DNA from: Cellvibrionaceae bacterium
Lineage (GTDB): Bacteria; Pseudomonadota; Gammaproteobacteria; Pseudomonadales; Cellvibrionaceae
Direction of reading: 5' to 3'
NCBI GenBank assembly: GCA_021151525.1
Contig: JAGKXD010000063.1
Coordinates: 1-24,325 of the forward strand
Length of the DNA: 24,325 nt
This document shows positions 1 to 7,340 of this stretch, piece after piece. A model generated the notes under the pieces. It had not been told where the DNA came from, searched no databases, and worked only from the letters and a program-made list of their open reading frames with translations. Numbering within the stretch: the first letter of the stretch is position 1; each line of letters starts with the position of its first letter. A program made the position numbers and the translations under genes.

Positions 1-2
1 CT

Positions 3-26
3 ATATATATTTATTTAAATATTTTC
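3..26. other. AT-rich tract at window edge, possible origin-proximal DNA
   Basis: The first bases are almost pure A/T (alternating TA followed by TTTATTTAAATATTT). In many gammaproteobacteria the region upstream of mnmG borders oriC, so this could be the edge of an unwinding element. I see no DnaA box (TTATNCACA) in 1-213, so the origin reading is weak inference from position and composition only. Confidence 0.2.
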
Positions 27-87
27 CTCTGTTGTAACAGAATAAGTTTTCGTGCAAAAAATAAGCTGATTAAACCCTGTACATGTT

Positions 88-116
88 TTGTGCAATTGCT
101 CAACTCGCTCTATAAT
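88..116 (+). promoter_or_regulatory. sigma70-type promoter of mnmG
   Basis: A perfect -10 TATAAT (111-116) lies 17 bp downstream of TTGTGC (88-93), which matches the -35 consensus in its TTG core. Transcription would start near 122-124, giving a leader of about 90 nt. That leader can form short stems (TGGGTG 142-147 with CACCCA 169-174; GCAGT 186-190 with ACTGC 195-199) just before the AAGG ribosome binding site. Confidence 0.65.
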
Positions 117-213
117 GCGTGCCCTTTTCCGAAAACCCCTATGGGTGAGTTTTTTGAATGGGAATTAACACCCAATATTTAATCCGCAGTTTTGACTGCA
201 AGGTTGTTGCTCG

Positions 214-2127
214 ATGATTTTCCCGGAACGTTTTGATGTGATTGTGATTGGTGGTGGCCACGCTGGTACTGAAGCCTGTTTGGCGGCGGCGCGTATGGGC
301 TGTAAAACCCTATTGCTGACTCACAACATCGAAACCCTCGGCCAAATGTCCTGTAACCCCGCGATTGGCGGCATTGGCAAAAGCCATCTCGTCAAAGAAA
401 TAGATGCCCTTGGCGGCGCTATGGCGCTCGCAACCGACAAAGGCGGTATTCAATTCCGCGTGCTCAACGCCCGCAAAGGCCCAGCGGTTCGCGCAACTCG
501 CGCCCAAGCTGACCGTATTCTCTATAAAGCGGCGATTCGTGAAACTCTCGAAAATCAACCAAACCTGTGGATCTTCCAACAAGCTGCAGATGACGTGATT
601 GTCGAGAATGATGAGATCCGCGGCGTTGTGACCCAAATGGGTTTGAAGTTTTTCGCTAATCAAGTTGTATTGACCGCCGGTACTTTCCTCGGCGGTTTAA
701 TCCATATAGGTTTACAAAATTATTCCGGCGGCCGTGCTGGCGACCCACCATCAATCGCATTGTCAAAACGCCTGCGTGAATTACCGCTGCGCGTTGATCG
801 TTTAAAAACAGGAACGCCGCCGCGTATTGATGCGCGCACCGTAAATTTCGAAGGCCTCGAAAAACAATGGGGCGATAATCCGGTGCCGGTGATGTCCGTG
901 CGTGGCAATCGCGCTATGCATCCGCGTCAAATTTGTTGCTATATGACGCACACCAACGAAAAAACCCACGATGTGATTCGTCGCAACTTGGATCGCTCAC
1001 CCATGTACTCCGGCGTGATCGAAGGTATTGGTCCGCGTTATTGCCCAAGCATCGAAGATAAAATTCACCGCTTCGCGGATAAAGATTCGCACCAAGTGTT
1101 TATCGAACCCGAAGGTTTGACCACGCACGAACTTTATCCCAACGGAATTTCCACCAGCCTTCCGTTTGATGTGCAATTGGAAATCGTGCGTTCCATGAAA
1201 GGTTTTGAAAACGCGCACATTCTTCGCCCCGGTTACGCGATTGAATATGATTTTTTCAATCCGCAAGATTTGAAACACAGTTTGGAAACCCGCGTGATCG
1301 GCGGATTATTTTTCGCCGGCCAAATCAACGGCACGACCGGTTACGAAGAAGCGGGTGCGCAAGGTTTGCTCGCCGGTATAAATGCGGCTCTGCGCGCGCA
1401 GGAAAAAGAGGCTTGGTGCCCGAACCGCGATGAAGCTTATCTTGGCGTCTTGGTCGATGATTTGATTACGCTCGGCACCAAGGAACCCTACCGCATGTTT
1501 ACCAGCCGCGCCGAATATCGTTTGTTGTTGCGCGAAGATAATGCTGATTTACGTTTGACCGAAAAAGGCCGCGAGTTGGGTTTAATCAGCGACGAACAAT
1601 GGAAAGCATTTTGCGACAAACGTGAAAATATCGCGCGCGAACAAGAGCGTTTGAAATCCACCTGGATTCAAGCCGGTTCACCCGAAGCAGAAAAGGTGGA
1701 AGCGATTATTAATACTAAATTAATTCGCGAATACAGCTTGCATGATTTATTGAAGCGCCCTGAATTAACTTATGATCAAGTCGCTACTTTGAAAGGTGAA
1801 GCAGTGAATGATGAATTCGTTGCTGAGCAAATTGAAATTGAAGCCAAGTATTCTGGCTACATTGATCGCCAACAAGAAGAAATTGATCGCTTGCGCGCGT
1901 ATGAAAATACTCTAATTCCAGAAGATTTTGATTACACCAAAGTGGATGGTCTATCCAACGAGGTAAAACAAAAATTGGCCGCTGCGCGGCCGCAAACGCT
2001 TGCGCGCGCACAGCGAATTTCAGGAATTACGCCAGCGGCAATTTCACAATTGCTGATGTATTTGAAAAAGCATGGCATGTTGAAAAGAATGAAAGTTGCG
2101 GATGGTGCTGAACAACAAGCGTCGTAA
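214..2127 (+). CDS. mnmG: tRNA uridine-5-carboxymethylaminomethyl modification enzyme MnmG (GidA)
   Basis: FAD-dependent partner of MnmE that installs the cmnm5 group on the wobble uridine (U34) of certain tRNAs in the cytoplasm. The protein is 637 aa; the E. coli protein is about 629. It starts MIFPERFDVIVIGGGHAGTE, with the GGGHAG dinucleotide-binding loop at residues 13-18. It keeps the conserved SCNPAIGGIGK segment, the QICCYMTHTNEK region with its conserved cysteine, the FAGQINGTTGYEEA block, and the C-terminal SNEVKQKL and ISGITPAAIS motifs involved in MnmE interaction. The ATG at 214 is preceded by AAGG (200-203). It has its own promoter (88-116) and is followed by an inverted repeat before rsmG. 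There is no sign of damage. Confidence 0.97.
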   Translation: MIFPERFDVIVIGGGHAGTEACLAAARMGCKTLLLTHNIETLGQMSCNPAIGGIGKSHLVKEIDALGGAMALATDKGGIQFRVLNARKGPAVRATRAQADRILYKAAIRETLENQPNLWIFQQAADDVIVENDEIRGVVTQMGLKFFANQVVLTAGTFLGGLIHIGLQNYSGGRAGDPPSIALSKRLRELPLRVDRLKTGTPPRIDARTVNFEGLEKQWGDNPVPVMSVRGNRAMHPRQICCYMTHTNEKTHDVIRRNLDRSPMYSGVIEGIGPRYCPSIEDKIHRFADKDSHQVFIEPEGLTTHELYPNGISTSLPFDVQLEIVRSMKGFENAHILRPGYAIEYDFFNPQDLKHSLETRVIGGLFFAGQINGTTGYEEAGAQGLLAGINAALRAQEKEAWCPNRDEAYLGVLVDDLITLGTKEPYRMFTSRAEYRLLLREDNADLRLTEKGRELGLISDEQWKAFCDKRENIAREQERLKSTWIQAGSPEAEKVEAIINTKLIREYSLHDLLKRPELTYDQVATLKGEAVNDEFVAEQIEIEAKYSGYIDRQQEEIDRLRAYENTLIPEDFDYTKVDGLSNEVKQKLAAARPQTLARAQRISGITPAAISQLLMYLKKHGMLKRMKVADGAEQQAS

Positions 2128-2193
2128 TTAGATGTCTGTAAAAAAATTTTCGCTTCGCGGGAAATTTATTGGAAACACTAAGTAGTTTTAAAT

Positions 2194-2288
2194 AGGGAGT
2201 CGTCATCCTCGCGAAGCGGGGATCCAGCTCTTAAAAAGTATCGAATATTAAAAGCTGGATCCCCGCTTCGCGAGGATGACGATTCCCC
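2194..2288. repeat. palindromic intergenic repeat, copy 1 (36-bp arms)
   Basis: Arm 2194-2229 and arm 2253-2288 are reverse complements at 34 of 36 positions, separated by a 23-nt AT-rich loop. The core TCGTCATCCTCGC is shared with the palindrome at 16061-16103, so this is a dispersed family rather than a local terminator. The resemblance to the widespread GTCATCC...GGATCC palindromes of proteobacterial intergenic regions is from memory. The right arm contains an ATG (2276) that is open into rsmG, which affects start calling. Confidence 0.85.
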
Positions 2289-2332
2289 TAAAGAATTCAG
2301 ATTTTCCAGCTCTGAAAAATAGAGTTTATCGA

Positions 2333-2989
2333 GTGACTGAGTTAGAAAAAGACTTACGCCAAATATTAATTAAAGGTGCCGAAAAAATGTCGGTAGCTTT
2401 AACTGAGATACAAACTGAAAATTTGTTGGCCTATATTCGTGAATTCGATAAATGGAACAAAGCCTATAACTTGTCGGCGATTCGCGATATACGCCAAATG
2501 GTTGCGCGCCACTTGTTAGATAGCTTGAGTGTGGTGCCTTATTTTTTAGCAAGTAAACACTCAACCGAACATGTAATAGATGTAGGTACAGGCGGTGGTT
2601 TACCGGGAATTCCATTGGCGATTATGTTCCCGGAAAAAAAATTCACGCTGCTTGATAGCGCGGGGAAAAAAACGCGGTTTTTATTTCACGTAAAAACATT
2701 ATTGAAATTGGAAAACGTCAGTGTCGAAAATCGTCGAGTAGAGGAGTTTCAACCTGCGAAAAAATTTAATGCGGTTATCAGCCGAGCCTTTGCCAGCTTG
2801 CAAGATATGACAGAAGGTTGCACGCACCTGTTGGAAAACAATGGTGTGTTTTTGGCGATGAAGGGGATTTATCCGCAAGATGAGCTTGCACCCATCGCCG
2901 ATAAAATTGAATTACTGGAAAGTATAAAATTACAGGTTGCAGAAACCGATGGTGAACGACATTTATTAGTGTTAAAAACTAAAAATTAA
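2333..2989 (+). CDS. rsmG: 16S rRNA (guanine-527-N7)-methyltransferase RsmG (GidB)
   Basis: SAM-dependent methyltransferase of G527 in 16S rRNA; loss of RsmG is classically linked to low-level streptomycin resistance. Visible motifs are KWNKAYNLS, the SAM loop DVGTGGGLPGIPLAI, LLDSAGKKTRFL, VISRAFASL and a C-terminal DGERHLLVLK. The frame is open from an ATG at 2276, but that codon lies inside a repeat arm and would add 19 unrelated residues. Similarity to E. coli RsmG appears to begin around TELEKDLRQIL, which favours the GTG at 2333 (218 aa; E. coli 207). An ATG at 2387 would be too short. The ribosome site is weak, so the exact start is uncertain; the identity is not. Confidence 0.93.
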   Translation: MTELEKDLRQILIKGAEKMSVALTEIQTENLLAYIREFDKWNKAYNLSAIRDIRQMVARHLLDSLSVVPYFLASKHSTEHVIDVGTGGGLPGIPLAIMFPEKKFTLLDSAGKKTRFLFHVKTLLKLENVSVENRRVEEFQPAKKFNAVISRAFASLQDMTEGCTHLLENNGVFLAMKGIYPQDELAPIADKIELLESIKLQVAETDGERHLLVLKTKN

Positions 2990-3016
2990 TTAACGTACTC
3001 GCGACTATATTTCAAA

Positions 3017-3116
3017 GTGAGTACTAATTGATAATTCAAAACCTTCAAGTCAGGGATGACTTGAAGGAACTACAAGGATGTATTTACGTGTTTTTGAATT
3101 ATCAATTGGTGCTCAC
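3017..3116. repeat. 100-bp nested inverted-repeat element
   Basis: Outer arms 3017-3041 and 3092-3116 pair at 23 of 25 positions. Inside lies a second perfect 11-bp hairpin, CCTTCAAGTCA (3042-3052) and TGACTTGAAGG (3057-3067), with loop GGGA. Only about 25 bp between them is unpaired. This fills most of the rsmG-parA gap. The two-level symmetry suggests a small non-coding mobile or REP-like element; there is no ORF. Confidence 0.75.
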
Positions 3117-3166
3117 GACAGACAGAATTAATATTCAAAAATAATTTTTTCAACCACCTTGTGGTT

Positions 3167-3182
3167 AAAGGATTTTCACTTG
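3167..3182 (+). promoter_or_regulatory. ribosome binding site fixing a TTG start for parA
   Basis: AAAGGA (3167-3172) is 7 nt upstream of TTG (3180-3182). The upstream in-frame TTG at 3159 would place this Shine-Dalgarno sequence inside the coding region and add seven residues not usual for ParA. The N-terminus MTKIYAIANQKGG is typical of the family. Confidence 0.75.
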
Positions 3183-3983
3183 ACCAAGATCTACGCTATT
3201 GCAAATCAGAAAGGCGGTGTGGGTAAAACCACCACCTGTGTGAATTTAGCCGCTTCTTTGGTCGCGACCAAAAAGCGTGTCTTGCTCGTGGATTTAGATC
3301 CGCAAGGCAACGCCACTATGGGCAGTGGTGTAAATAAAAACGAAATTGAAAAATCCATTTATGATGTGCTCACCGAGCGCGAATCGATTAAAGATTGTTT
3401 GGTACTTTCTGAAAGCGGCAAATATCAGGTTTTGCCCGCGAATGGCGATCTAACGGCAGCAGAAGTTGAAATGCTCGCGCTCGATAACAAAGAGCGTCGT
3501 TTGCAAAATGCGTTAAATCAAGTGAAGAATGATTTCGATTATATTTTGATTGACTGCCCACCGTCACTCAACATGCTCACACTCAATGCCATGACTGCGT
3601 GCAACGGTGTGATCATTGCTATGCAATGTGAGTATTACGCACTTGAAGGTTTGTCAGCGCTGGTCAATACCATCAACCAAATACAACGTGTGTTGAATCC
3701 TGAATTAAAAATCGAAGGTCTGCTGCGCACCATGTATGATCCGCGCAACAGTTTGACCAATGATGTGTCTGCACAATTAACGCAACACTTCGGCGATAGA
3801 CTTTATCGCACCTGCATTCCGCGCAATGTGCGTCTTGCAGAGGCACCTAGTTTTGGTATGCCCGTGTTGGCGTTTGATCGTCAATCCAAAGGAGCCATTG
3901 CCTACCTTGCGCTCGCGGGTGAAATTTTGCGTCGCAACGAAGCTACAGCCAAATCAGCTCCAGCTGCGGAAGCCGCACACTAA
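3180..3983 (+). CDS. parA: chromosome-partitioning ATPase ParA (Soj)
   Basis: Walker-type ATPase that binds the nucleoid and, with ParB-parS, segregates the origin region. From the TTG start it is 267 aa. The deviant Walker A motif KGGVGKTT is at residues 11-18. It is followed by the LVDLDPQGNATMGSG switch I region, the DYILIDCPPSLNMLTLNAM Walker B region, and the C-terminal YRTCIPRNVRLAEAPSFG segment typical of chromosomal ParA. parB follows 22 bp downstream, so the two form an operon. The C-terminal tail is alanine-rich. Confidence 0.96.
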   Translation: MTKIYAIANQKGGVGKTTTCVNLAASLVATKKRVLLVDLDPQGNATMGSGVNKNEIEKSIYDVLTERESIKDCLVLSESGKYQVLPANGDLTAAEVEMLALDNKERRLQNALNQVKNDFDYILIDCPPSLNMLTLNAMTACNGVIIAMQCEYYALEGLSALVNTINQIQRVLNPELKIEGLLRTMYDPRNSLTNDVSAQLTQHFGDRLYRTCIPRNVRLAEAPSFGMPVLAFDRQSKGAIAYLALAGEILRRNEATAKSAPAAEAAH

Positions 3984-4005
3984 AAATTTATAAGGTTAAT
4001 TTCAG

Positions 4006-4917
4006 ATGTCCACAAAACGTAAAGGCTTGGGTAAGGGATTGGATGCACTTTTGAGTGCAGGTCTTGGTGTGACTGCTCCAGCCCCTGATATGCCGCTAGT
4101 TCCAAGCGAACTCGATGCAAAACTCGAATACAAAGATGGCAAGTTGGCGCATCTGCCGGTGGAAATTATCCAGCGTGGTAAATATCAACCGCGTCGCGAT
4201 ATGCACCAGGAAGCTCTCGAAGAATTAGCTGAATCAATTAAAGTTCAAGGCGTGATGCAGCCGATTGTGGTGCGCCCAATTGGTGAGGGGCGCTATGAAA
4301 TTATCGCCGGTGAGCGCCGCTGGCGAGCAACGCAGTTAGCTGGTCTGGATAAGATTCCTGCGGTAATCCGCGATGTGCCAGATGAAGCCGCCATCGCCAT
4401 GGCATTGATCGAAAACATCCAGCGCGAAAATTTAAATCCCATCGAAGAAGCGGTTGCGCTTAAACGTTTACAAGACGAATTCGAATTGACCCACGCCGAA
4501 GTAGCGCAAGCGGTGGGTAAATCTCGTGCGACTGTCACAAACCTATTGCGTTTGATCGCGCTCAATGACGAAGTGAAGACTTTGCTGGAACATGGCGACC
4601 TCGAAATGGGCCATGCCCGCGCGATCTTGACTTTGGAAGCTGCCGCCCAGCGCGACATCGCCCGTCAAATCGTGGCCAAGGGTTTGTCGGTTCGTCAAAC
4701 CGAAGCCTTGGTGCGCATATATCAAGAAGGCAAAAAAGACGAAAAACTTAAGCATGACAACCAGCCTTCTGCGGATATCCGCCGTTTGGAAAATAGCCTA
4801 TCGGAAAAACTGGGTGCTTCAGTTGAGATTCAACACGGTGCTAAAGGCAAGGGCAAGTTAGTGATTACTTATAACTCGCTGGATGAGTTGGACGGCATTT
4901 TGGGCCATATCCAGTAA
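4006..4917 (+). CDS. parB: chromosome-partitioning protein ParB (Spo0J)
   Basis: CTP-dependent DNA clamp that loads at parS near the origin and stimulates ParA. It is 303 aa. The N-terminus RKGLGKGLDALLS is the short ParA-stimulating segment. The CTPase/ParB-N domain includes GKYQPRRDM and the GERRWRA motif. The helix-turn-helix reads LTHAEVAQAVGKSRATVTNLLRL, and a C-terminal dimerization domain follows. The start is the ATG at 4006 with TAAGG upstream. It is co-transcribed with parA and ends just before a hairpin terminator. I found no full parS site (TGTTTCACGTGAAACA) in the window. Confidence 0.96.
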   Translation: MSTKRKGLGKGLDALLSAGLGVTAPAPDMPLVPSELDAKLEYKDGKLAHLPVEIIQRGKYQPRRDMHQEALEELAESIKVQGVMQPIVVRPIGEGRYEIIAGERRWRATQLAGLDKIPAVIRDVPDEAAIAMALIENIQRENLNPIEEAVALKRLQDEFELTHAEVAQAVGKSRATVTNLLRLIALNDEVKTLLEHGDLEMGHARAILTLEAAAQRDIARQIVAKGLSVRQTEALVRIYQEGKKDEKLKHDNQPSADIRRLENSLSEKLGASVEIQHGAKGKGKLVITYNSLDELDGILGHIQ

Positions 4918-4926
4918 CTCTGGTGA

Positions 4927-4962
4927 AAAAGCAGCAGAATTGCGACAGCTTTTGCTGCTTTT
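4927..4962 (+). terminator. terminator after parB
   Basis: AAAAGCAGCA (4927-4936) pairs with TGCTGCTTTT (4953-4962) over 10 bp. The loop is 16 nt and the stem is followed by TTTTGT. It lies 10 bp after the parB stop and before the atp promoter. The loop is long for an intrinsic terminator. Confidence 0.55.
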
Positions 4963-4987
4963 GTAAAGAATAGGTAAGACGGCGTGG

Positions 4988-5016
4988 TTGATGCGCGTGA
5001 CCTTTGTCACTATAAT
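4988..5016 (+). promoter_or_regulatory. main promoter of the atp operon
   Basis: TTGATG (4988-4993), a 17-bp spacer and a perfect TATAAT (5011-5016) form a strong sigma70-type promoter. It lies between the parB terminator and atpI, about 85 bp upstream of the atpI start. No other comparable promoter was seen inside the operon. Confidence 0.7.
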
Positions 5017-5101
5017 GCCTGCGCCAAAATTGAGCGATAAATGCGACTAGTTGTTACTTAAAGTAATAATAGGTCATTGATAATCCAAGAGAATTTGCAC
5101 C

Positions 5102-5548
5102 TTGACGAGTCCAACCCATTCGTCCCGCCCTGTTTCCGGATTGAGGGAACCCAGAGGCCGTGCTTTTGCTCTGCAGATTGTTTTCGCTCAAGTAGTTGTA
5201 AGCTGTGTGCTGAGCCTGTTGGGCTTGGTGTTCAGTAGCCAAATCGCAATCGTAATCCTGTCTGGTGGAATGATTAGTTCGTTAGCTAATTTATGGCTTG
5301 CGATTGTTGCGTTTCGCCCCGCGTTGGGAAAGCCGCCAGGGGAGATGTTGGCTGCCTTTTACACAGGTGAAATTGGCAAGTTTGTGATCACAGCTGTGCT
5401 GTTTTTGATTGCATTCAAACAGTTTGCACTGTTTAGACAAGCGACTAATGCGCTCCTGATTTTTGTGACCTACGCCTTGGTGCAATGCACTGTGTGGGTA
5501 TATCCCTTGGCTCGTAGCCGGCTCTTAAAAAATAAGAGCGCTCGCTGA
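5102..5548 (+). CDS. atpI: ATP synthase assembly/accessory protein AtpI
   Basis: Small inner-membrane protein encoded first in the operon and implicated in c-ring assembly. It is 148 aa with four hydrophobic segments, roughly residues 23-45, 48-70, 84-105 and 112-135, after a basic N-terminus. The motif SGGMISSLANLW and the later GEIGKFVITAVLF match the AtpI family. The start is TTG at 5102: the first internal Met is at residue 57, and an AAGAGAA element lies upstream. The 3' end carries a 7-bp hairpin (GCTCTTA/TAAGAGC, 5521-5539) spanning the last codons. Confidence 0.9.
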   Translation: MTSPTHSSRPVSGLREPRGRAFALQIVFAQVVVSCVLSLLGLVFSSQIAIVILSGGMISSLANLWLAIVAFRPALGKPPGEMLAAFYTGEIGKFVITAVLFLIAFKQFALFRQATNALLIFVTYALVQCTVWVYPLARSRLLKNKSAR

Positions 5549-5591
5549 GGTTGATGCTAAAAGTTTTTTCATTTTGATTGGGATTAACACA

Positions 5592-6509
5592 ATGTCTGAC
5601 GTTGAACACGTAAGTGAACACGGTGAAGCTCTCACCGCATCACAATATATCCAGCACCACTTAACCAATCTGACCTATGGTCATTTCCCCGATGGCCATT
5701 GGGGTTTCGCTGCTAATGCTGCCGAAGCCAAATCAATGGGTTTTTGGGCAATTAACGTAGATACCATGGGCTGGTCAGTTTTCCTTGGCCTGGTGTTCTT
5801 TTTGATTTTCCGCAGCGTTGCTAAAAAAGTCACTTCTGATACCCCAACCGGTTTGCAAAACGTAGTTGAGTCAGCGGTTGAATTCGTTGAAGGCAACGTA
5901 AAAAGCATGTTCCCTTACCAAAACAAAATGGTTGCGCCTATGGCATTGACCATTTTTGTTTGGGTGTTTTTCATGAATGCGATGGACTTGTTTGCCATCG
6001 ACTTGCTCCCCACCATCGCACAAAAAATCGGCGGTGCTATGGGTGCCAATCCGCACGAAGTTTTCTTCAAAGTTGTGCCATCGACTGACCCAAACATCAC
6101 CTTGGGTATGGCGCTGTGTATTTTCATTTTGATTCTTTGGTATAGCTTCACCCAAAAAGGTGCTTTGGGCTTTATGAAAGAGTTGACTCTGCATCCTTTC
6201 AGCAGCAGCAATCCAATTGTTCAAGCGATTTTTATTCCCGTGAACTTTGTTCTTGAATTGCCAACGCTGTTGTCCAAGCCTGTATCACTTGGCTTGCGTC
6301 TGTTCGGCAACCTCTACGCGGGTGAAATTATCTTTATCCTTGTTGCAATTATGTACGGCGCTGGCGTGTTGTTTGCACCTTTAGCGGGCTTGATTCAAGT
6401 TGTTTGGGCCTTGTTCCACATTTTGATCATCTTCTTGCAAGCAATGATTTTCATGGTACTAACCATTGTTTACATGAGTCTGGCGTACCAGAACGACGAA
6501 GCGCATTAA
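5592..6509 (+). CDS. atpB: ATP synthase Fo subunit a
   Basis: Membrane stator subunit forming the proton half-channels against the c-ring. From the ATG at 5592 it is 305 aa and begins MSDVEHVSEHGEALTASQYI; a TTG 18 bp upstream is also in frame but lacks a good ribosome site. The essential arginine lies in the motif SLGLRLFGNLYAGE (Arg236, equivalent to E. coli Arg210). The family blocks TIFVWVFFMNAMDLFAIDLLP and the C-terminal HILIIFLQAMIFMVLTIVY are present. A GGGA element precedes the start. A U-rich tract separates it from atpE. Confidence 0.96.
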   Translation: MSDVEHVSEHGEALTASQYIQHHLTNLTYGHFPDGHWGFAANAAEAKSMGFWAINVDTMGWSVFLGLVFFLIFRSVAKKVTSDTPTGLQNVVESAVEFVEGNVKSMFPYQNKMVAPMALTIFVWVFFMNAMDLFAIDLLPTIAQKIGGAMGANPHEVFFKVVPSTDPNITLGMALCIFILILWYSFTQKGALGFMKELTLHPFSSSNPIVQAIFIPVNFVLELPTLLSKPVSLGLRLFGNLYAGEIIFILVAIMYGAGVLFAPLAGLIQVVWALFHILIIFLQAMIFMVLTIVYMSLAYQNDEAH

Positions 6510-6574
6510 TTTTTTTGTTTTTGGTTTGTTTTTTTGTTTTAACTTTTTAACTTTAACTTTGTAGGAGAAATACA
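6510..6574 (+). promoter_or_regulatory. U-rich translation-enhancer-like leader of atpE
   Basis: The 65-nt gap is dominated by runs of T (TTTTTTTGTTTTTGG, then TTTTTTTGTTTT), followed by three repeats of TTAACTTT-like sequence. It ends in an ideal TAGGAG Shine-Dalgarno (6562-6567) 7 nt before the GTG start. In E. coli the atpB-atpE gap has a U-rich enhancer that raises synthesis of the c subunit, needed in about ten copies per complex. The same role is inferred here. Confidence 0.65.
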
Positions 6575-6817
6575 GTGACTGAAGCTATTGCTTTTTTATA
6601 TTTGGCAGGTGCCCTGGTAATCGGTTTGGGCGCAGTTGGCGCAGCAATCGGTGTAGGTATTTTGGGTGGTAAATTTTTGGAAGGCGGTGCTCGTCAACCA
6701 GAATTGATCCCAATGTTGCGTACCCAGTTCTTCGTTGTTATGGGTCTGGTGGATGCGGTTCCAATGATCGGTGTTGGTATCGGCATGTACATTTTGTTCG
6801 CGGTTGCTGGTCAGTAA
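6575..6817 (+). CDS. atpE: ATP synthase Fo subunit c
   Basis: Proteolipid forming the proton-driven rotor ring. It is 80 aa, two transmembrane helices with a polar loop ARQPE (residues 39-43). The proton-carrying carboxylate is Asp60 in VMGLVDAVPMIG. The glycine-rich first helix GLGAVGAAIGVGILGG is typical. The residues that mark sodium-binding rings (Gln in helix 1, Ser near the carboxylate) are absent, so proton coupling is expected. The start is GTG with an excellent ribosome site. Confidence 0.97.
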   Translation: MTEAIAFLYLAGALVIGLGAVGAAIGVGILGGKFLEGGARQPELIPMLRTQFFVVMGLVDAVPMIGVGIGMYILFAVAGQ

Positions 6818-6860
6818 TTCTCCGCGACTTTTTTAAACCCTTTAACAAAGGCATTTAAAC

Positions 6861-7331
6861 GTGAATATTAATGCAACGTTAATTGGCCAAATGGTGGCGT
6901 TTGTCATCTTTATTTATCTGACGGGTCGTTTTGTATGGCCACCCATTGTTGCGGCAATGGCTGAACGTACCAAGCGTATCGCTGATGGCCTTCAGGCTGC
7001 GGATAGGGCTGAAAAAGATCTTGAATTAGCCAAGCAAAAAGTAGCTGAACAGCTTTCTACTGCAAAGAAAGAAGCTGCTGTTATTGTTGATTTGGCAAAC
7101 AAGCGCGCGATTGAGATTGTTGAAGAAGCAAAAGCAAAAGCCCTTGTTGAAGCTGAGCGTGTGAAAGCCGCTGCCCAAGCTGAAATTGAGCAAAACGCTA
7201 GCCGTGCGCGTGAAGAATTGCGCGCGAAGGTAGTGACCCTTGCTTTAGCCGGTGCAGAAAAGATTCTCGAATCTTCTATCGACCAAAATGCTCACAACGA
7301 GTTGGTAAACAAACTCGCTGCGCAGCTGTAA
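6861..7331 (+). CDS. atpF: ATP synthase Fo subunit b
   Basis: Peripheral-stalk subunit, 156 aa, the same length as E. coli b. An N-terminal membrane anchor (about residues 5-24, ending GRFVWPP) is followed by a long charged coiled-coil rich in Ala, Glu and Lys (ADRAEKDLELAKQKV...), and ends near EKILESSIDQ. The start is GTG; the N-terminus MNINATLIGQ aligns with E. coli MNLNATILGQ. AAAGG lies upstream. atpH follows 9 bp later. Confidence 0.96.
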   Translation: MNINATLIGQMVAFVIFIYLTGRFVWPPIVAAMAERTKRIADGLQAADRAEKDLELAKQKVAEQLSTAKKEAAVIVDLANKRAIEIVEEAKAKALVEAERVKAAAQAEIEQNASRAREELRAKVVTLALAGAEKILESSIDQNAHNELVNKLAAQL

Positions 7332-7340
7332 GAGGTAGAT

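Noticed and set aside
88..100. DnaA box in TTGTGCAATT
   Set aside because: Too many mismatches to TTATNCACA on either strand.
2276..2332. ATG at 2276 as the start of rsmG
   Set aside because: It lies within the right arm of the palindromic repeat and adds residues without family similarity; GTG at 2333 begins where RsmG similarity begins.
2684..2699. parS-like sequence TATTTCACGTAAAAAC inside rsmG
   Set aside because: It matches the parS consensus TGTTTCACGTGAAACA at only 12 of 16 positions and breaks the palindrome.
5521..5539. GCTCTTA/TAAGAGC hairpin at the end of atpI as a terminator
   Set aside because: It is inside the coding sequence with no following T-run, and atpB follows in the same operon.
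5871..6224. 117-aa opposite-strand ORF within atpB
   Set aside because: It is antisense to a conserved membrane protein gene, and its composition reflects the complement of hydrophobic codons.
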